Positions 18,736 to 26,336 of a DNA stretch of 64,000 nucleotides are shown here, in pieces. Source of the DNA: Bacteroidetes bacterium HGW-Bacteroidetes-1 (GTDB taxonomy: Bacteria > Bacteroidota > Bacteroidia > Bacteroidales > F082); NCBI GenBank assembly GCA_002842755.1, contig PHDU01000011.1, forward strand, positions 17,041 to 81,040, written 5' to 3'. How positions within the stretch are numbered: the stretch's first letter is position 1; every line of letters starts with the position of its first letter. The notes below the pieces were generated by a model that did not search any database, was not told where the DNA came from, and worked only from the letters and a program-made list of their open reading frames with translations. The position numbers and the translations under genes were made by a program.

Positions 18736-19401
18736 ATGAGTAATCAAATTCTTCACTTTCTTAGCGAACTTTCGGAAAGAAACGAAAAAACATGGTTTGA
18801 GGGCCATCGTTCTGAATATGAACATGCACGTAATGAATTAATATCAATTGTGGAAGCTGTTGTTGCCGGCATCAGTACTTTTGATTCATCCATTGGCAAT
18901 CCAAGCCCAAAAAAATGTATTTTCAGACAGTATAGGGATGTACGCTTTTCAAAAAACAAACTCCCTTATAAAACAAATATGGCTGCCTACATTGCACCTG
19001 GAGGCAAATCTTCGCCGCAAGCGGGTTATTATCTTCATCTGGAGCCAGAAAAATCATTTGCCGGAGGAGGTATTTATTCACCAACGCCTGATATCTTAAA
19101 AGCAATACGAAGTGAAATTTATTATAATGGCGAGGAATTCAATACCTTAATTAACAAGAAGGACTTCAAAAATATATTTGGAGAAATGATGCAGGAAAAA
19201 TTGAAAAGACCTCCTAAAGGCTTTCCCGCAAGTTTTCCTTTTATTGAACTAATTAAGTATAAGCATTTTGTTGTAAGCAGGCCGTTTTTAACAGACGCGA
19301 TTTCGTTACCTGAAATCCAACAATTTGCCATTGAAACATTCAAGGAGATGTATGACTTCAACCAGTTTCTTAACAGAGCTATTTTGAATGCCGAAAAATG
19401 A
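18736..19401 (+). CDS. DUF2461 domain-containing protein
   Basis: A 221-residue protein of the DUF2461/TIGR02453 family. Characteristic segments: FLSELSERNEKTWFEGHRSEYE (about 6-27), the FRQYRDVRFSKNKLPYKTNMAAYI core (about 57-80), GYYLHLEPEKSFAGGGIY (about 96-112, the most conserved part) and LKRPPKGFP (about 155). The biochemical role of the family is unknown. No signal peptide. The gene stands alone between the divergent PorV-like unit and the RNA-element region. Possible weak terminator just downstream, CCGAAA (19408-19413) pairing with TTTCGG (19441-19446), followed by six T. Confidence 0.9.
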   Translation: MSNQILHFLSELSERNEKTWFEGHRSEYEHARNELISIVEAVVAGISTFDSSIGNPSPKKCIFRQYRDVRFSKNKLPYKTNMAAYIAPGGKSSPQAGYYLHLEPEKSFAGGGIYSPTPDILKAIRSEIYYNGEEFNTLINKKDFKNIFGEMMQEKLKRPPKGFPASFPFIELIKYKHFVVSRPFLTDAISLPEIQQFAIETFKEMYDFNQFLNRAILNAEK

Positions 19402-19468
19402 TTCATGCCGAAAACTGACTTAAACTAACCGCTAACTGGATTTCGGTTTTTTACACCTCTAATCTTAT

Positions 19469-19476
19469 TACTTTCG
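19469..19476 (+). promoter_or_regulatory. Promoter-like -7 element of hairpin RNA copy 1
   Basis: TACTTTCG, one mismatch to TAnnTTTG, ending 7 nt before the conserved block that begins at 19484. This is the spacing expected for a transcription start at the block's first base. Confidence 0.4.
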
Positions 19477-19483
19477 CATTCCT

Positions 19484-19582
19484 AATTGGTTGGTTGTTTT
19501 ATAAGTTCGAACTTAATGCCCTTGAGGTTGAATTGATTTGTTGTTTTTTCAATTCAAAATATCCTCGAGGGCATTCCTTTTT
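19484..19582 (+). ncRNA. Candidate structured small RNA, tandem copy 1
   Basis: About 99 nt, unrecognised family. A conserved 5' part (AATTGGTTGGTTGTTTT, then the palindrome AAGTTCGAACTT) precedes a long hairpin. Its outer arms are 19515-19527 (AATGCCCTTGAGG) and 19563-19575, 13 bp with one G-U. The inner arms are 19528-19536 (TTGAATTGA) and 19549-19557, 9 bp perfect, with a 5-nt bulge on the 3' side and a T/G loop. A short T-run follows, as in an intrinsic terminator. A -7-like element lies 7 nt upstream. Copy 2 lies 372 nt downstream. No conserved reading frame: the ATG in the arm meets TGA after six codons. Confidence 0.55.
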
Positions 19583-19840
19583 ATACCAATTCTCGTTCAA
19601 TTACTAAATTTTTGGCGGCCTTCTTTAATATAAAGTTGGGGATTGATCATTCAATTTTGACTTCATTTGTCTTACCAATCTAAGCCAAATTATTCCATTT
19701 ACATTTATCTGATTTTGTAAAGATTGACGGTTCGTAAAATTTTAATAATAACATAAAGTAGCACGAAAAAGAGTTTATCCCCTATTCTGATTCAAAGCAA
19801 CCGAAAACTGAATCGGCTAAAACAGAACCTTAGACAACAA
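19583..19840. other. Spacer between the two hairpin RNA copies
   Basis: About 260 nt of AT-rich DNA. I see no open frame, tRNA or strong hairpin. Near its right end the string CCGAAAACTGA (19801-19811) repeats one found upstream of copy 1 (19409-19419), so the duplicated unit may extend about 60-75 nt 5' of each RNA. Confidence 0.4.
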
Positions 19841-19848
19841 TACCTTTA
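19841..19848 (+). promoter_or_regulatory. Promoter-like -7 element of hairpin RNA copy 2
   Basis: TACCTTTA, one mismatch to TAnnTTTG, again ending 7 nt before the conserved block (19856). The same geometry as in copy 1 supports both. Confidence 0.4.
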
Positions 19849-19855
19849 CTGCCTC

Positions 19856-19959
19856 AATTGGTTGGTTGTTTTTAAAAGTTCGAACTTAATGCCCTTGAGG
19901 TGCGGATCGTTTTTGTTGTTTTTTACGATTGGCAAAATCCTCAAGGGCATTCCTCTTTT
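19856..19959 (+). ncRNA. Candidate structured small RNA, tandem copy 2
   Basis: Second copy of the element. Outer arms 19888-19900 (AATGCCCTTGAGG) and 19939-19951 pair perfectly over 13 bp. Inner arms 19902-19910 (GCGGATCGT) and 19925-19933 (ACGATTGGC) differ in sequence from copy 1 but still pair at eight of nine positions, with four double compensatory changes. The loop (TTTTGTTGTTTTTT) and the 5-nt 3' bulge (AAAAT) are conserved, and a T-rich run follows. It lies about 180 nt upstream of aroK on the same strand, but the hairpin/T-run suggests termination rather than a leader. Confidence 0.55.
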
Positions 19960-20142
19960 ACCCCTCTCTTTCTTTCAATTATACCATTCATAATCAATGA
20001 CTTACTAATGTAACTTCCATATTACACATTTTTTGCCAAAAAGAAGATGCTGGCTCGCTTAGGATTTTCGCGCTCATTACCAATTTTTTTATTGAATTTT
20101 GCACTGATAAGTTCCTGAAGAAAAAAAACGTCAAAGAGAAAA

Positions 20143-20667
20143 ATGAGAATTTACCTTGTTGGGTATATGGGTTCTGGAAAAAGTACAGTTTCAAAACGGT
20201 TAGCTCAACTGATGAATTTTGAATGTGTTGATCTTGATCAGCTATTTGAAGAAAAATTTAAGATAGAAATAGCAGATTTTTTTAAAAAATATGATGAAAG
20301 CCTATTTCGATTGCTTGAAAGTCGTTTGTTAAAAGACACATTAAAATTGAGCAACACTATAATAGCGACAGGTGGAGGAACGCCTTGTTTTTATGACAAT
20401 ATGGAATGGATGAACCAAAATGGAATAACGGTTTATCTTCAAATGCATCCCCTAAGTATCGTTTACAGGTTGAATGATTCTAAAAAAAAGAGACCTCTTG
20501 TTGCATCTAAATCACAGGTTGAATTGATAAGTTTTGTACGTGATCATCTTCGTCAACGTAACATTTATTACAGCCAGGCAAACATTATCATAAAGTCTGA
20601 ATCGCTCAATATTAATGAATTATCTGAAATAATTAACTCCAACCGTAGCTATGATAATTCACAGTAA
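20143..20667 (+). CDS. aroK: Shikimate kinase
   Basis: Phosphorylates shikimate at O3 with ATP in the aromatic amino-acid (chorismate) pathway. The 174-residue protein opens with the P-loop GYMGSGKST (residues 7-15), followed by the substrate-site Asp in CVDLDQLFEEKF (about 28-38). It also has the GGGTPCF motif (about 77-83; shikimate-binding glycines) and the lid segment KKRPL with conserved Arg. Size is typical. Convergent with the MbnH-like gene (29 nt gap). Upstream is the gene-free region with two hairpin RNAs. Confidence 0.95.
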   Translation: MRIYLVGYMGSGKSTVSKRLAQLMNFECVDLDQLFEEKFKIEIADFFKKYDESLFRLLESRLLKDTLKLSNTIIATGGGTPCFYDNMEWMNQNGITVYLQMHPLSIVYRLNDSKKKRPLVASKSQVELISFVRDHLRQRNIYYSQANIIIKSESLNINELSEIINSNRSYDNSQ

Positions 20668-20696
20668 AAATAAATACTAACACTTTTGTTTCAGCT

Positions 20697-21845
20697 TTAT
20701 TGCTCGTCAGGAAATTTATCAGGGCGACTATAGGCTGGATTGGTAAGAAATCCTTCGTCATGCAATGTCCGAATAAAAGCTTTCAAGTCTTCTTTTTGAG
20801 TAGATGTTAGCTGCACACCTCCTCGCAACACATGGTGCATGAGTGGATTAATTTGCTCTGACCATTTTACATGATGGGAATAAAAATCGATAACTTCATC
20901 AAGAGAAGAAAATCGTCCATCATGCATATAAGGTCCCGTTAATTCAATATTACGTAAAGTAGGTGCTTTGTAAGCCCCTTTATCAGTTATGTTTCCGGTG
21001 ATCGAAAAGCGATCAAGTAAATCTGTGAAAACGGTATCCTTTCCATTGTTATAAAATAAATGTGTTGTAAACAAAGGATTGCCGCCACCTCCATGACAGT
21101 GAAAACAATCGGCTCCTTCCTCTGTTGTAAATAACACAAAACCATTCAGCTCCGATGAAGAAAGTTGCTCCTCGCCTTTAAGAAAACGATCAAATTTGGC
21201 ATTAGCTGAAACGAGTGAACGAACAAACTGGGCAATTGCTTTTTCAATATTCTTAAACGTAATTGAACTACTTCCAAAAGATTTAAAAAAAAGCTCAGGA
21301 TACCCATCAATGGATTGAAAAAGTTGCTTGACTTTTGTCGTATCACCCCCAATCTCATCTTCAGCCAAAACAGCAATCCTTACAAAATCTTCCAAATTTC
21401 GAAAGTTAGTATTAGGATTATCATTAAATAAAAAGCCATTCCAGCCATAACCGCTTTGATTCCAAACGAGGTTAATCAAAGGTAACATCACATGCTGGGT
21501 TTGAATTCCAGTTAAACCATGGACAAAACCTCCCTCAAAAACAGGATGATTGCTTCCGGCTTCGAAACTGTTAGCCTGAATATGGCATGTACCACAACTC
21601 ATGAGCGAATCAGGGTGCGTGCGTCCGCTTAGCCTGCCATCATAAAAAAGAAATCTACCCAACTCAACCCCTTCAACAGTCATTGGATTGTTTACCGGAA
21701 TATTCATTTTGGTCGGAAAAGCAAAAGGTATATCAAAAGTATAAGGAGTTGGTTTATATACCGGTTCTTCCTTACTATTTTTTTCACAAGAAAGAATAAC
21801 AAGAATAATTAGCAAAAGAAAAAAAAGGCTGAGGTTTTTAATCAT
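20697..21845 (-). CDS. Di-heme cytochrome c peroxidase family protein (MbnH/MauG-like)
   Basis: A 382-residue lipoprotein (lipobox Cys in VILSCEKN, about residue 20) with two c-type heme sites: C84-GT-C87-H88 and C247-FH-C250-H251. Family members are the CcpA peroxidases and MauG/MbnH enzymes that form high-valent iron and modify protein side chains. Conserved segments include YDGRLSG, GLTGIQTQHVMLPLINL and the C-terminal YMHDGRFSSLDEVIDFY. It lies 10 nt downstream of an MbnP-like gene. This is the partnership in which MbnH oxidises a Trp of MbnP to kynurenine during copper-site formation. That function is inferred from context here. Confidence 0.88.
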   Translation of the reverse strand: MIKNLSLFFLLLIILVILSCEKNSKEEPVYKPTPYTFDIPFAFPTKMNIPVNNPMTVEGVELGRFLFYDGRLSGRTHPDSLMSCGTCHIQANSFEAGSNHPVFEGGFVHGLTGIQTQHVMLPLINLVWNQSGYGWNGFLFNDNPNTNFRNLEDFVRIAVLAEDEIGGDTTKVKQLFQSIDGYPELFFKSFGSSSITFKNIEKAIAQFVRSLVSANAKFDRFLKGEEQLSSSELNGFVLFTTEEGADCFHCHGGGGNPLFTTHLFYNNGKDTVFTDLLDRFSITGNITDKGAYKAPTLRNIELTGPYMHDGRFSSLDEVIDFYSHHVKWSEQINPLMHHVLRGGVQLTSTQKEDLKAFIRTLHDEGFLTNPAYSRPDKFPDEQ

Positions 21846-21855
21846 TATTTGTCAA

Positions 21856-22719
21856 CTATTTAACAGTAAGTCTAAAAACATCGATACCGTTTTCACAGGC
21901 CTTTTTCATAGCCTTTTGTTGCTGCATTATACTTCCTCCCCAAATATTATGATCATAAATATTTGGATTTTTAAACCAATTCTCGATTTTCATCTCAAGT
22001 TGCAGTTTGGTGCTCTTTGAAGCATGGACTGAAAATGATGTATCCTCAAAACGAACATCAAAATAGTTTTGAATGAATCCAATTATTGGCATTGTTTTTT
22101 CTGGCGGCGTATAACCTTCGCAATGCGCAGAAGTGCAGCACGCACTTCTGCTAACATAGCTTGATTTAGGCGCCAAAGTATCATAAACCTGACCAATACC
22201 CAAATGGAAATTGAAAGGTTGCGCAACATCGTCTGTGTTGATCCATTTGCCGTTCAGTTTCATATAATGATAACCTCCACCCAGATAATCCGGCCAAAAC
22301 ATAAACGATTCCGGTGGGTTAACAAAACGCAACGACTTGTTTTGTAATTCATTCATTCCAAAAGTAAAACTCAAACCCGTATAATCTCCTGACTTAACAC
22401 CGAAACCCAGATCGAGTTGCATACTTTCCGGGATATCAGAATCAATATAAAAAATATCTCCCTCTTTTCCAATCAATATTGTTGATCCATCCGCACGATG
22501 CAACTTTAGATCTGATATCATCCACTGAATTTCACTCACAAGATATTTATTTCCTGCAGCATTTGTATAGATCATTTGATCCGTTTCAAGCTGTTTTCCA
22601 TCTACAGTATGATTAATTTCAATGATAATATTACCTTCATCCGTTTCTTGCTTACTCTGATTTTTGTTACAAGAAACAAGAGATACAGCCATGAATAATG
22701 TAATTAATATCCTTTTCAT
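21856..22719 (-). CDS. MbnP-like copper-binding lipoprotein family
   Basis: A 287-residue lipoprotein (lipobox LVSCNKN, Cys17) of the MbnP family, periplasmic copper-binding partners of MbnH. Family-type segments: EINHTVDGKQLETDQMIYTN (about 35-55), YLVSEIQWMISDLKL (about 60-75), DLGFGVKSGDY, then MFWPDYLGGGYHYMKLNGKW (about 140-160), rich in the aromatic and Trp residues conserved in the family. A cysteine cluster, ACCTSAHCEG (about 193-202), could be an extra metal site. First gene of a two-gene operon with the di-heme enzyme, behind a -7 element at 22759-22766. No methanobactin precursor or MbnB/MbnC gene is visible. Confidence 0.82.
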   Translation of the reverse strand: MKRILITLFMAVSLVSCNKNQSKQETDEGNIIIEINHTVDGKQLETDQMIYTNAAGNKYLVSEIQWMISDLKLHRADGSTILIGKEGDIFYIDSDIPESMQLDLGFGVKSGDYTGLSFTFGMNELQNKSLRFVNPPESFMFWPDYLGGGYHYMKLNGKWINTDDVAQPFNFHLGIGQVYDTLAPKSSYVSRSACCTSAHCEGYTPPEKTMPIIGFIQNYFDVRFEDTSFSVHASKSTKLQLEMKIENWFKNPNIYDHNIWGGSIMQQQKAMKKACENGIDVFRLTVK

Positions 22720-22758
22720 TGGCTTAATTTTTTAATTTGGTTAAAAATTGATTAACTG

Positions 22759-22766
22759 CAAAAATA
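22759..22766 (-). promoter_or_regulatory. -7 promoter element for the mbnP/mbnH-like operon
   Basis: Minus strand TATTTTTG, 40 nt upstream of the MbnP-like ATG (22719). Confidence 0.5.
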
Positions 22767-22842
22767 GAACCAAAAATCAACAAGATCAACTTAATTCGAC
22801 CAATAGTTAAGATTCTTTTGAGGAATTCTCAGCAAATAGAAA

Positions 22843-22874
22843 CAATGGCAAAGTGAAATCTATTTTCACCATTG
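22843..22874. repeat. Imperfect inverted repeat between divergent mbnP-like and phoH promoters
   Basis: CAATG and GTGAAA (22853-22858) pair with TTTCAC (22864-22869) and CATTG (22870-22874) around the loop TCTAT, with a 5-nt bulge on the left arm. It ends 27 nt before the phoH -7 element. Possible operator; no known regulator site is recognised. Confidence 0.3.
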
Positions 22875-22901
22875 ATCAGTCTCCGACTAAAAAGAAATAA
22901 A

Positions 22902-22909
22902 TACTTTTG
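22902..22909 (+). promoter_or_regulatory. -7 promoter element for phoH-purC
   Basis: TACTTTTG, 33 nt upstream of ATG 22943. Confidence 0.5.
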
Positions 22910-22942
22910 TACAATAAATATAAATCCTGATTTTTGCAATTA

Positions 22943-23977
22943 ATGCCAATGAGCGAACAAATCATTCAAATTGAAAATGTCAATCCCATCGACCTATATG
23001 GCGCTGCGGATATTCATCTTAATCATGTTCAAAAAATATTTCCCAAGATCAGAATGATTGCCCGCGGTAACTTTTTAAAAGTTATTGGCGAAAATGAGGA
23101 ATTGGATTTCTTTGTTAGGAGATTTGAACTGGTAATGCTTCATCTTGAACGATTTGGTAATATTAGTGATAAAATTATTGATCAAATCATGATTGGGGAT
23201 GATAACGAAGAAACCTCCCGGATATTTGGCGACAAAGAAGTTTTGGTGCATGGGCGTGGTGGCTTGCTTGTAAAAGCCATTACTGCCAATCAAAAGCGCA
23301 TAGTTTCAGGCATTTCTTCAAACGATATGCTATTTGCTGTTGGGCCGGCTGGAACCGGTAAAACATACACAGCTGTTGCTCTTGCTGTGAGAGCATTAAA
23401 AAACAAAGAAGTAAAAAGGATCATCCTTACGCGGCCTGCTGTGGAAGCCGGAGAAAACCTCGGTTTTCTGCCAGGTGACATGAAAGAAAAACTCGACCCT
23501 TATATGCAACCCCTTTATGACGCGTTAAGAGATATGTTACCTACTCAAAAGCTTCTCAGCTATCTGGAGGACGGCACTATAGAAATTGCTCCACTGGCGT
23601 TCATGCGTGGTCGCACACTTGATCATGCCTTTGTTATTCTTGATGAAGCACAAAATGCTACCCGTTCACAACTTAAAATGTTTCTAACACGCATGGGCAA
23701 GTCTTCAAAGTTTATTATAACGGGAGACATAACACAGATTGATCTTCCTTACAAACAGCCATCAGGTTTATTCCAGGCTTTGGATTTGCTGACTAGCATC
23801 AATGGTATTGGGTTTGTTATGCTTGACGAAAAAGATGTTGTTCGACACAAACTTGTTACAAAGATTATTCTGGCTTATCAAAATTATTCTGAACCAAATA
23901 ATGCCGCATTATTGTCAAGAACAGAAAAGACAAACGAATCAAAAGACACTGCATCCACAAATCCGGATACCCAATGA
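22943..23977 (+). CDS. phoH: PhoH family ATPase
   Basis: Cytoplasmic P-loop NTPase of the PhoH/PhoL type, linked in several bacteria to RNA metabolism and stress. A small N-terminal domain (about 1-110) is followed by the RecA-like core with Walker [12 protein letters not shown] (about 135-145) and Walker [14 protein letters not shown] (about 230), plus [13 protein letters not shown] (sensor region). Starts at 22943 and 22949 are both ATG and possible; an in-frame TTG at 22934 is less likely. The stop overlaps the purC start by 4 nt (ATGA), so purC is translationally coupled to it. Confidence 0.93.
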   Translation: MPMSEQIIQIENVNPIDLYGAADIHLNHVQKIFPKIRMIARGNFLKVIGENEELDFFVRRFELVMLHLERFGNISDKIIDQIMIGDDNEETSRIFGDKEVLVHGRGGLLVKAITANQKRIVSGISSNDMLFAVGPAGTGKTYTAVALAVRALKNKEVKRIILTRPAVEAGENLGFLPGDMKEKLDPYMQPLYDALRDMLPTQKLLSYLEDGTIEIAPLAFMRGRTLDHAFVILDEAQNATRSQLKMFLTRMGKSSKFIITGDITQIDLPYKQPSGLFQALDLLTSINGIGFVMLDEKDVVRHKLVTKIILAYQNYSEPNNAALLSRTEKTNESKDTASTNPDTQ

Positions 23978-24933
23978 TACCTCAGGCATTAATCGAAACA
24001 CAATTTTCTTTCCCTGCTCAAAAATCCTTTTACAAAGGAAAAGTAAGAGATGTGTATAATATTGATAACAGATTTTTAATCATGGTAGCTACTGACCGTA
24101 TATCTGCCTTTGATGTAGTCCTTCCAAGAGGAATTCCCTATAAAGGTCAGGTGCTCAATCAAATCGCATCTATGTTTTTAGAAGCTACCTCCGATATAGT
24201 TCCAAACTGGAAAATCGCTACTCCTGATCCAATGGTTACTGTTGGTCTTCTGTGCAAGCCTTTCCCGGTAGAAATGGTTATTCGGGGGTTTCTTACAGGC
24301 AGTTCATGGCGTAGCTATAAAAAAGGAGCTCGTGAAATTTGCGGTATTTCACTTCCTGACAATATGAAGGAACACCAGCGCTTTCCAAAACCAATTATCA
24401 CCCCAACAACCAAAGCCTCCGAAGGACACGATCAGGATATTTCACGTGAAGAAATTATTAAAACTGGATTAATGTCTGAAGCGGATTATGATATAGTTGA
24501 AAAATATACTCATAAAATTTTTGAAAGGGGTAGTCAAATTGCAGCCAAACATGGATTGATTCTGGTCGATACAAAATATGAATTTGGTAAAACCGATGGC
24601 AGGATTTATCTTATTGATGAAATTCATACACCCGATTCTTCGCGGTATTTTGTTACCAATGAATATGAAGACCGGTTTATGAAAGGCGAAAACCAAAAAC
24701 AACTCTCGAAAGAGTTTGTCCGTGAGTGGCTAATGGCTCATGGGTTTCAAGGACTGGAGGGTCAACAAATTCCAGAAATGACTGATGAGTATGTTATGAG
24801 TGTCTCCGACAGATATATTGAGCTTTTTGAAAAAGTCACAGGAAAGCCTTTCCTAAAAGCTGACACAAAAGAAACTTTGAATCGCATTCAAACCAATATT
24901 CTTCATTTTCTTTCCTCCCAGGGCATCCATTGA
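23974..24933 (+). CDS. purC: Phosphoribosylaminoimidazole-succinocarboxamide synthase
   Basis: SAICAR synthetase of purine biosynthesis: CAIR + aspartate + ATP gives SAICAR. The 319-residue protein shows the family's [11 protein letters not shown] (about 15-25, nucleotide-binding start), [18 protein letters not shown] (about 42-60), [13 protein letters not shown] (about 93-105) and [12 protein letters not shown], then [13 protein letters not shown] (metal and substrate residues). It belongs to the longer (~300-320 residue) subtype. Overlaps phoH by 4 nt. The pairing with phoH has no obvious metabolic logic. Confidence 0.96.
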   Translation: MIPQALIETQFSFPAQKSFYKGKVRDVYNIDNRFLIMVATDRISAFDVVLPRGIPYKGQVLNQIASMFLEATSDIVPNWKIATPDPMVTVGLLCKPFPVEMVIRGFLTGSSWRSYKKGAREICGISLPDNMKEHQRFPKPIITPTTKASEGHDQDISREEIIKTGLMSEADYDIVEKYTHKIFERGSQIAAKHGLILVDTKYEFGKTDGRIYLIDEIHTPDSSRYFVTNEYEDRFMKGENQKQLSKEFVREWLMAHGFQGLEGQQIPEMTDEYVMSVSDRYIELFEKVTGKPFLKADTKETLNRIQTNILHFLSSQGIH

Positions 24934-25205
24934 TTTAACACTCAACACTGTCTTATTTGAGATCGTTATCGTGGGTTTTCTTTCTTATCATGCTGTAAAT
25001 TATTGAGAACCGACTCTATTGGTTCTTTTTAGCATTGAATACCAAATTAGGTTACGATTCTGGTTATTTCTTTTTTCTCACCGACAAGTGTAGCTATTTT
25101 TCTGTACATAAACGAACAAAAGTGTTCGACAAAGCACGGTTTACGTCCAATAAAAAATACAATTTTTTATATATATTAAATTGATTATATGATACTTACA
25201 AAAAT
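24934..25205. other. Gene-free region upstream of the sigma-54 promoter
   Basis: AT-rich, no open frame. It contains an inverted repeat CGAACA-AAAG-TGTTCG at 25113-25128, listed separately, and a weak hairpin soon after purC (GAACCGACTC..GGTTC around 25007-25025). Confidence 0.4.
25113..25128. promoter_or_regulatory. Inverted repeat, candidate enhancer site for a sigma-54 activator
   Basis: CGAACA AAAG TGTTCG, perfect 6-bp arms with a 4-nt spacer. It lies about 80-95 bp upstream of the -24 element, where enhancer-binding proteins usually bind. Only one such palindrome was noticed, so the role is inference. Confidence 0.35.
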
Positions 25206-25220
25206 TGGCACGCTGTTAGC
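25206..25220 (+). promoter_or_regulatory. Sigma-54 (RpoN) promoter
   Basis: TGGCAC-GCTGT-TAGC: the -24 element TGGCAC is perfect, the N5 spacer is exact and the -12 element TAGC has one mismatch to TTGC. Predicted start is near 25232, about 30 nt before ATG 25262. It is the only sigma-54-like site noticed in the window. Confidence 0.65.
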
Positions 25221-25261
25221 AATGGGTATAATAAACATAAAGAACTTAAAAATAAAAAGCC

Positions 25262-25657
25262 ATGAAAACTCAAAGCATAATCACAGCCATCCTGATCAGC
25301 GTCATTTTTCAAACAACAATATTCGCTGATAATTTTAAAATGAAAGACGAAAAATACATCGATGATATCCCTTTTAATACTGTTGAAATATTCAATAAAT
25401 ATATGTTATCGGACACGAGTTTTACGCAAAAAATGGATCAAGAAACCTATGTACCAGATATTCCTTTTGATACCCAGAAAATAGCCAGCGATCAACTTTC
25501 TGAAGAGGCTACGGCTCAAACATTCAAGTTAGAAGAAGAAGCATATATTCCTGATATTCCTTTTAATACCCGGGAAATCTCCTACAAAACACGAAACATC
25601 GCTACACACAGTTCTTCCACAGCTATTTTACGCTACCTGCTTGTGATAAAAAAGTAA
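25262..25657 (+). CDS. Small secreted protein with three DIPF repeats
   Basis: Unrecognised 131-residue protein. A signal peptide covers about residues 1-22 (ends IFADNF). The mature part is three near-identical units spaced 31-32 residues: YIDDIPFNT (32-40), YVPDIPFDT (63-71) and YIPDIPFNT (95-103). Each is preceded by an acidic run and followed by an Ile and polar linker. No cysteines or membrane helix after the signal. It stands alone behind a sigma-54 promoter and before a strong terminator, so it is a monocistronic, activator-controlled envelope or secreted protein. The repeat may be a short binding motif displayed in tandem. Function unknown. Confidence 0.75.
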   Translation: MKTQSIITAILISVIFQTTIFADNFKMKDEKYIDDIPFNTVEIFNKYMLSDTSFTQKMDQETYVPDIPFDTQKIASDQLSEEATAQTFKLEEEAYIPDIPFNTREISYKTRNIATHSSSTAILRYLLVIKK

Positions 25658-25686
25658 ACTTCCTTTCTTCTCTCTATATATACTTC

Positions 25687-25709
25687 AACCGGCTTGCGCC
25701 GGTTTTTTT
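25687..25709 (+). terminator. Intrinsic terminator of the DIPF-repeat gene
   Basis: AACCGGC (25687-25693), loop TTGC, GCCGGTT (25698-25704), then a run of seven T. Strong GC stem 30 nt after the stop codon. Confidence 0.9.
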
Positions 25710-25834
25710 ATGTTTCTTTTACAAAAAAGATCGCACTAAATTTTTCAGCTTAACCACTTTCATTAACACCCGACTCCATCCGTTAAATTATCATTTCCAC
25801 AAGCCTCTGTTTCAAAAATTCAGACAGTTCTTAT

Positions 25835-25842
25835 TACCTTTG
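25835..25842 (+). promoter_or_regulatory. -7 promoter element for the cupin gene
   Basis: TACCTTTG, full match to TAnnTTTG, 22 nt before ATG 25864. Confidence 0.55.
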
Positions 25843-25863
25843 TCCTAATAAAAAAATAAAATT

Positions 25864-26223
25864 ATGTTTTTACAGGATCTTGAAGATTGCAAACCGTTTT
25901 TTGCTGGTGATAATACGCTTTTGCGAGAGATTTTACATCCGGACAAAGCACCATTGAATCTAAGATACAGCCTGGCACATGCAGTATTGAAACCCGGTTT
26001 GGCATCACAATCTCACAAATTAAGAACTTCAGAAGTTTATTACATTCTTGAAGGTGAAGGAAAAATGTTCATCAATAATGAGAGTGCAAATGTTTTTCCC
26101 GGCTACACCATCTATATCCCACCTGAAGCAAAACAATACATACAAAATACTGGAAATACTGACCTAAAGTTTCTTTGTATTGTTGATCCGGCATGGAAGC
26201 AAGAAAACGAAGTTATTTTTTAA
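25864..26223 (+). CDS. Cupin domain-containing protein
   Basis: A 119-residue single-domain cupin. Cupin motif 1 is degenerate (LKPGLASQSHKLRTSEVYYILEGEGKMFIN, about 40-70, with His53 and the EVYYILEG glutamate). Motif 2 is PGYTIYIPPEAKQYIQNTG (about 80-98), lacking the usual motif-2 His. Such small cupins range from sugar isomerases to metal-dependent dioxygenases; nothing in the sequence decides. Monocistronic, convergent with the SirB1-like gene. Confidence 0.88.
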   Translation: MFLQDLEDCKPFFAGDNTLLREILHPDKAPLNLRYSLAHAVLKPGLASQSHKLRTSEVYYILEGEGKMFINNESANVFPGYTIYIPPEAKQYIQNTGNTDLKFLCIVDPAWKQENEVIF

Positions 26224-26336
26224 TAAACCAAATACTTAATCTTGATTCAGATATGAGAATTAAATTCTGACTTTATAAGTACAGAGGTTTTTTAAGAGAA
26301 ATATCTATTATGCAATATTAGTTTCCAGAACCAGGA

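Noticed and set aside
19506..19520. tRNA-like TTCGAA (T-loop look-alike) inside the hairpin RNA copies
   Set aside because: No acceptor, D or anticodon arms can be drawn around it; the string is part of a 12-nt palindrome.
19889..19990. Hydrophobic short peptide frame starting at the ATG in the stem of RNA copy 2
   Set aside because: In copy 1 the same ATG runs into TGA after six codons, while the RNA fold is conserved, so coding is unlikely.
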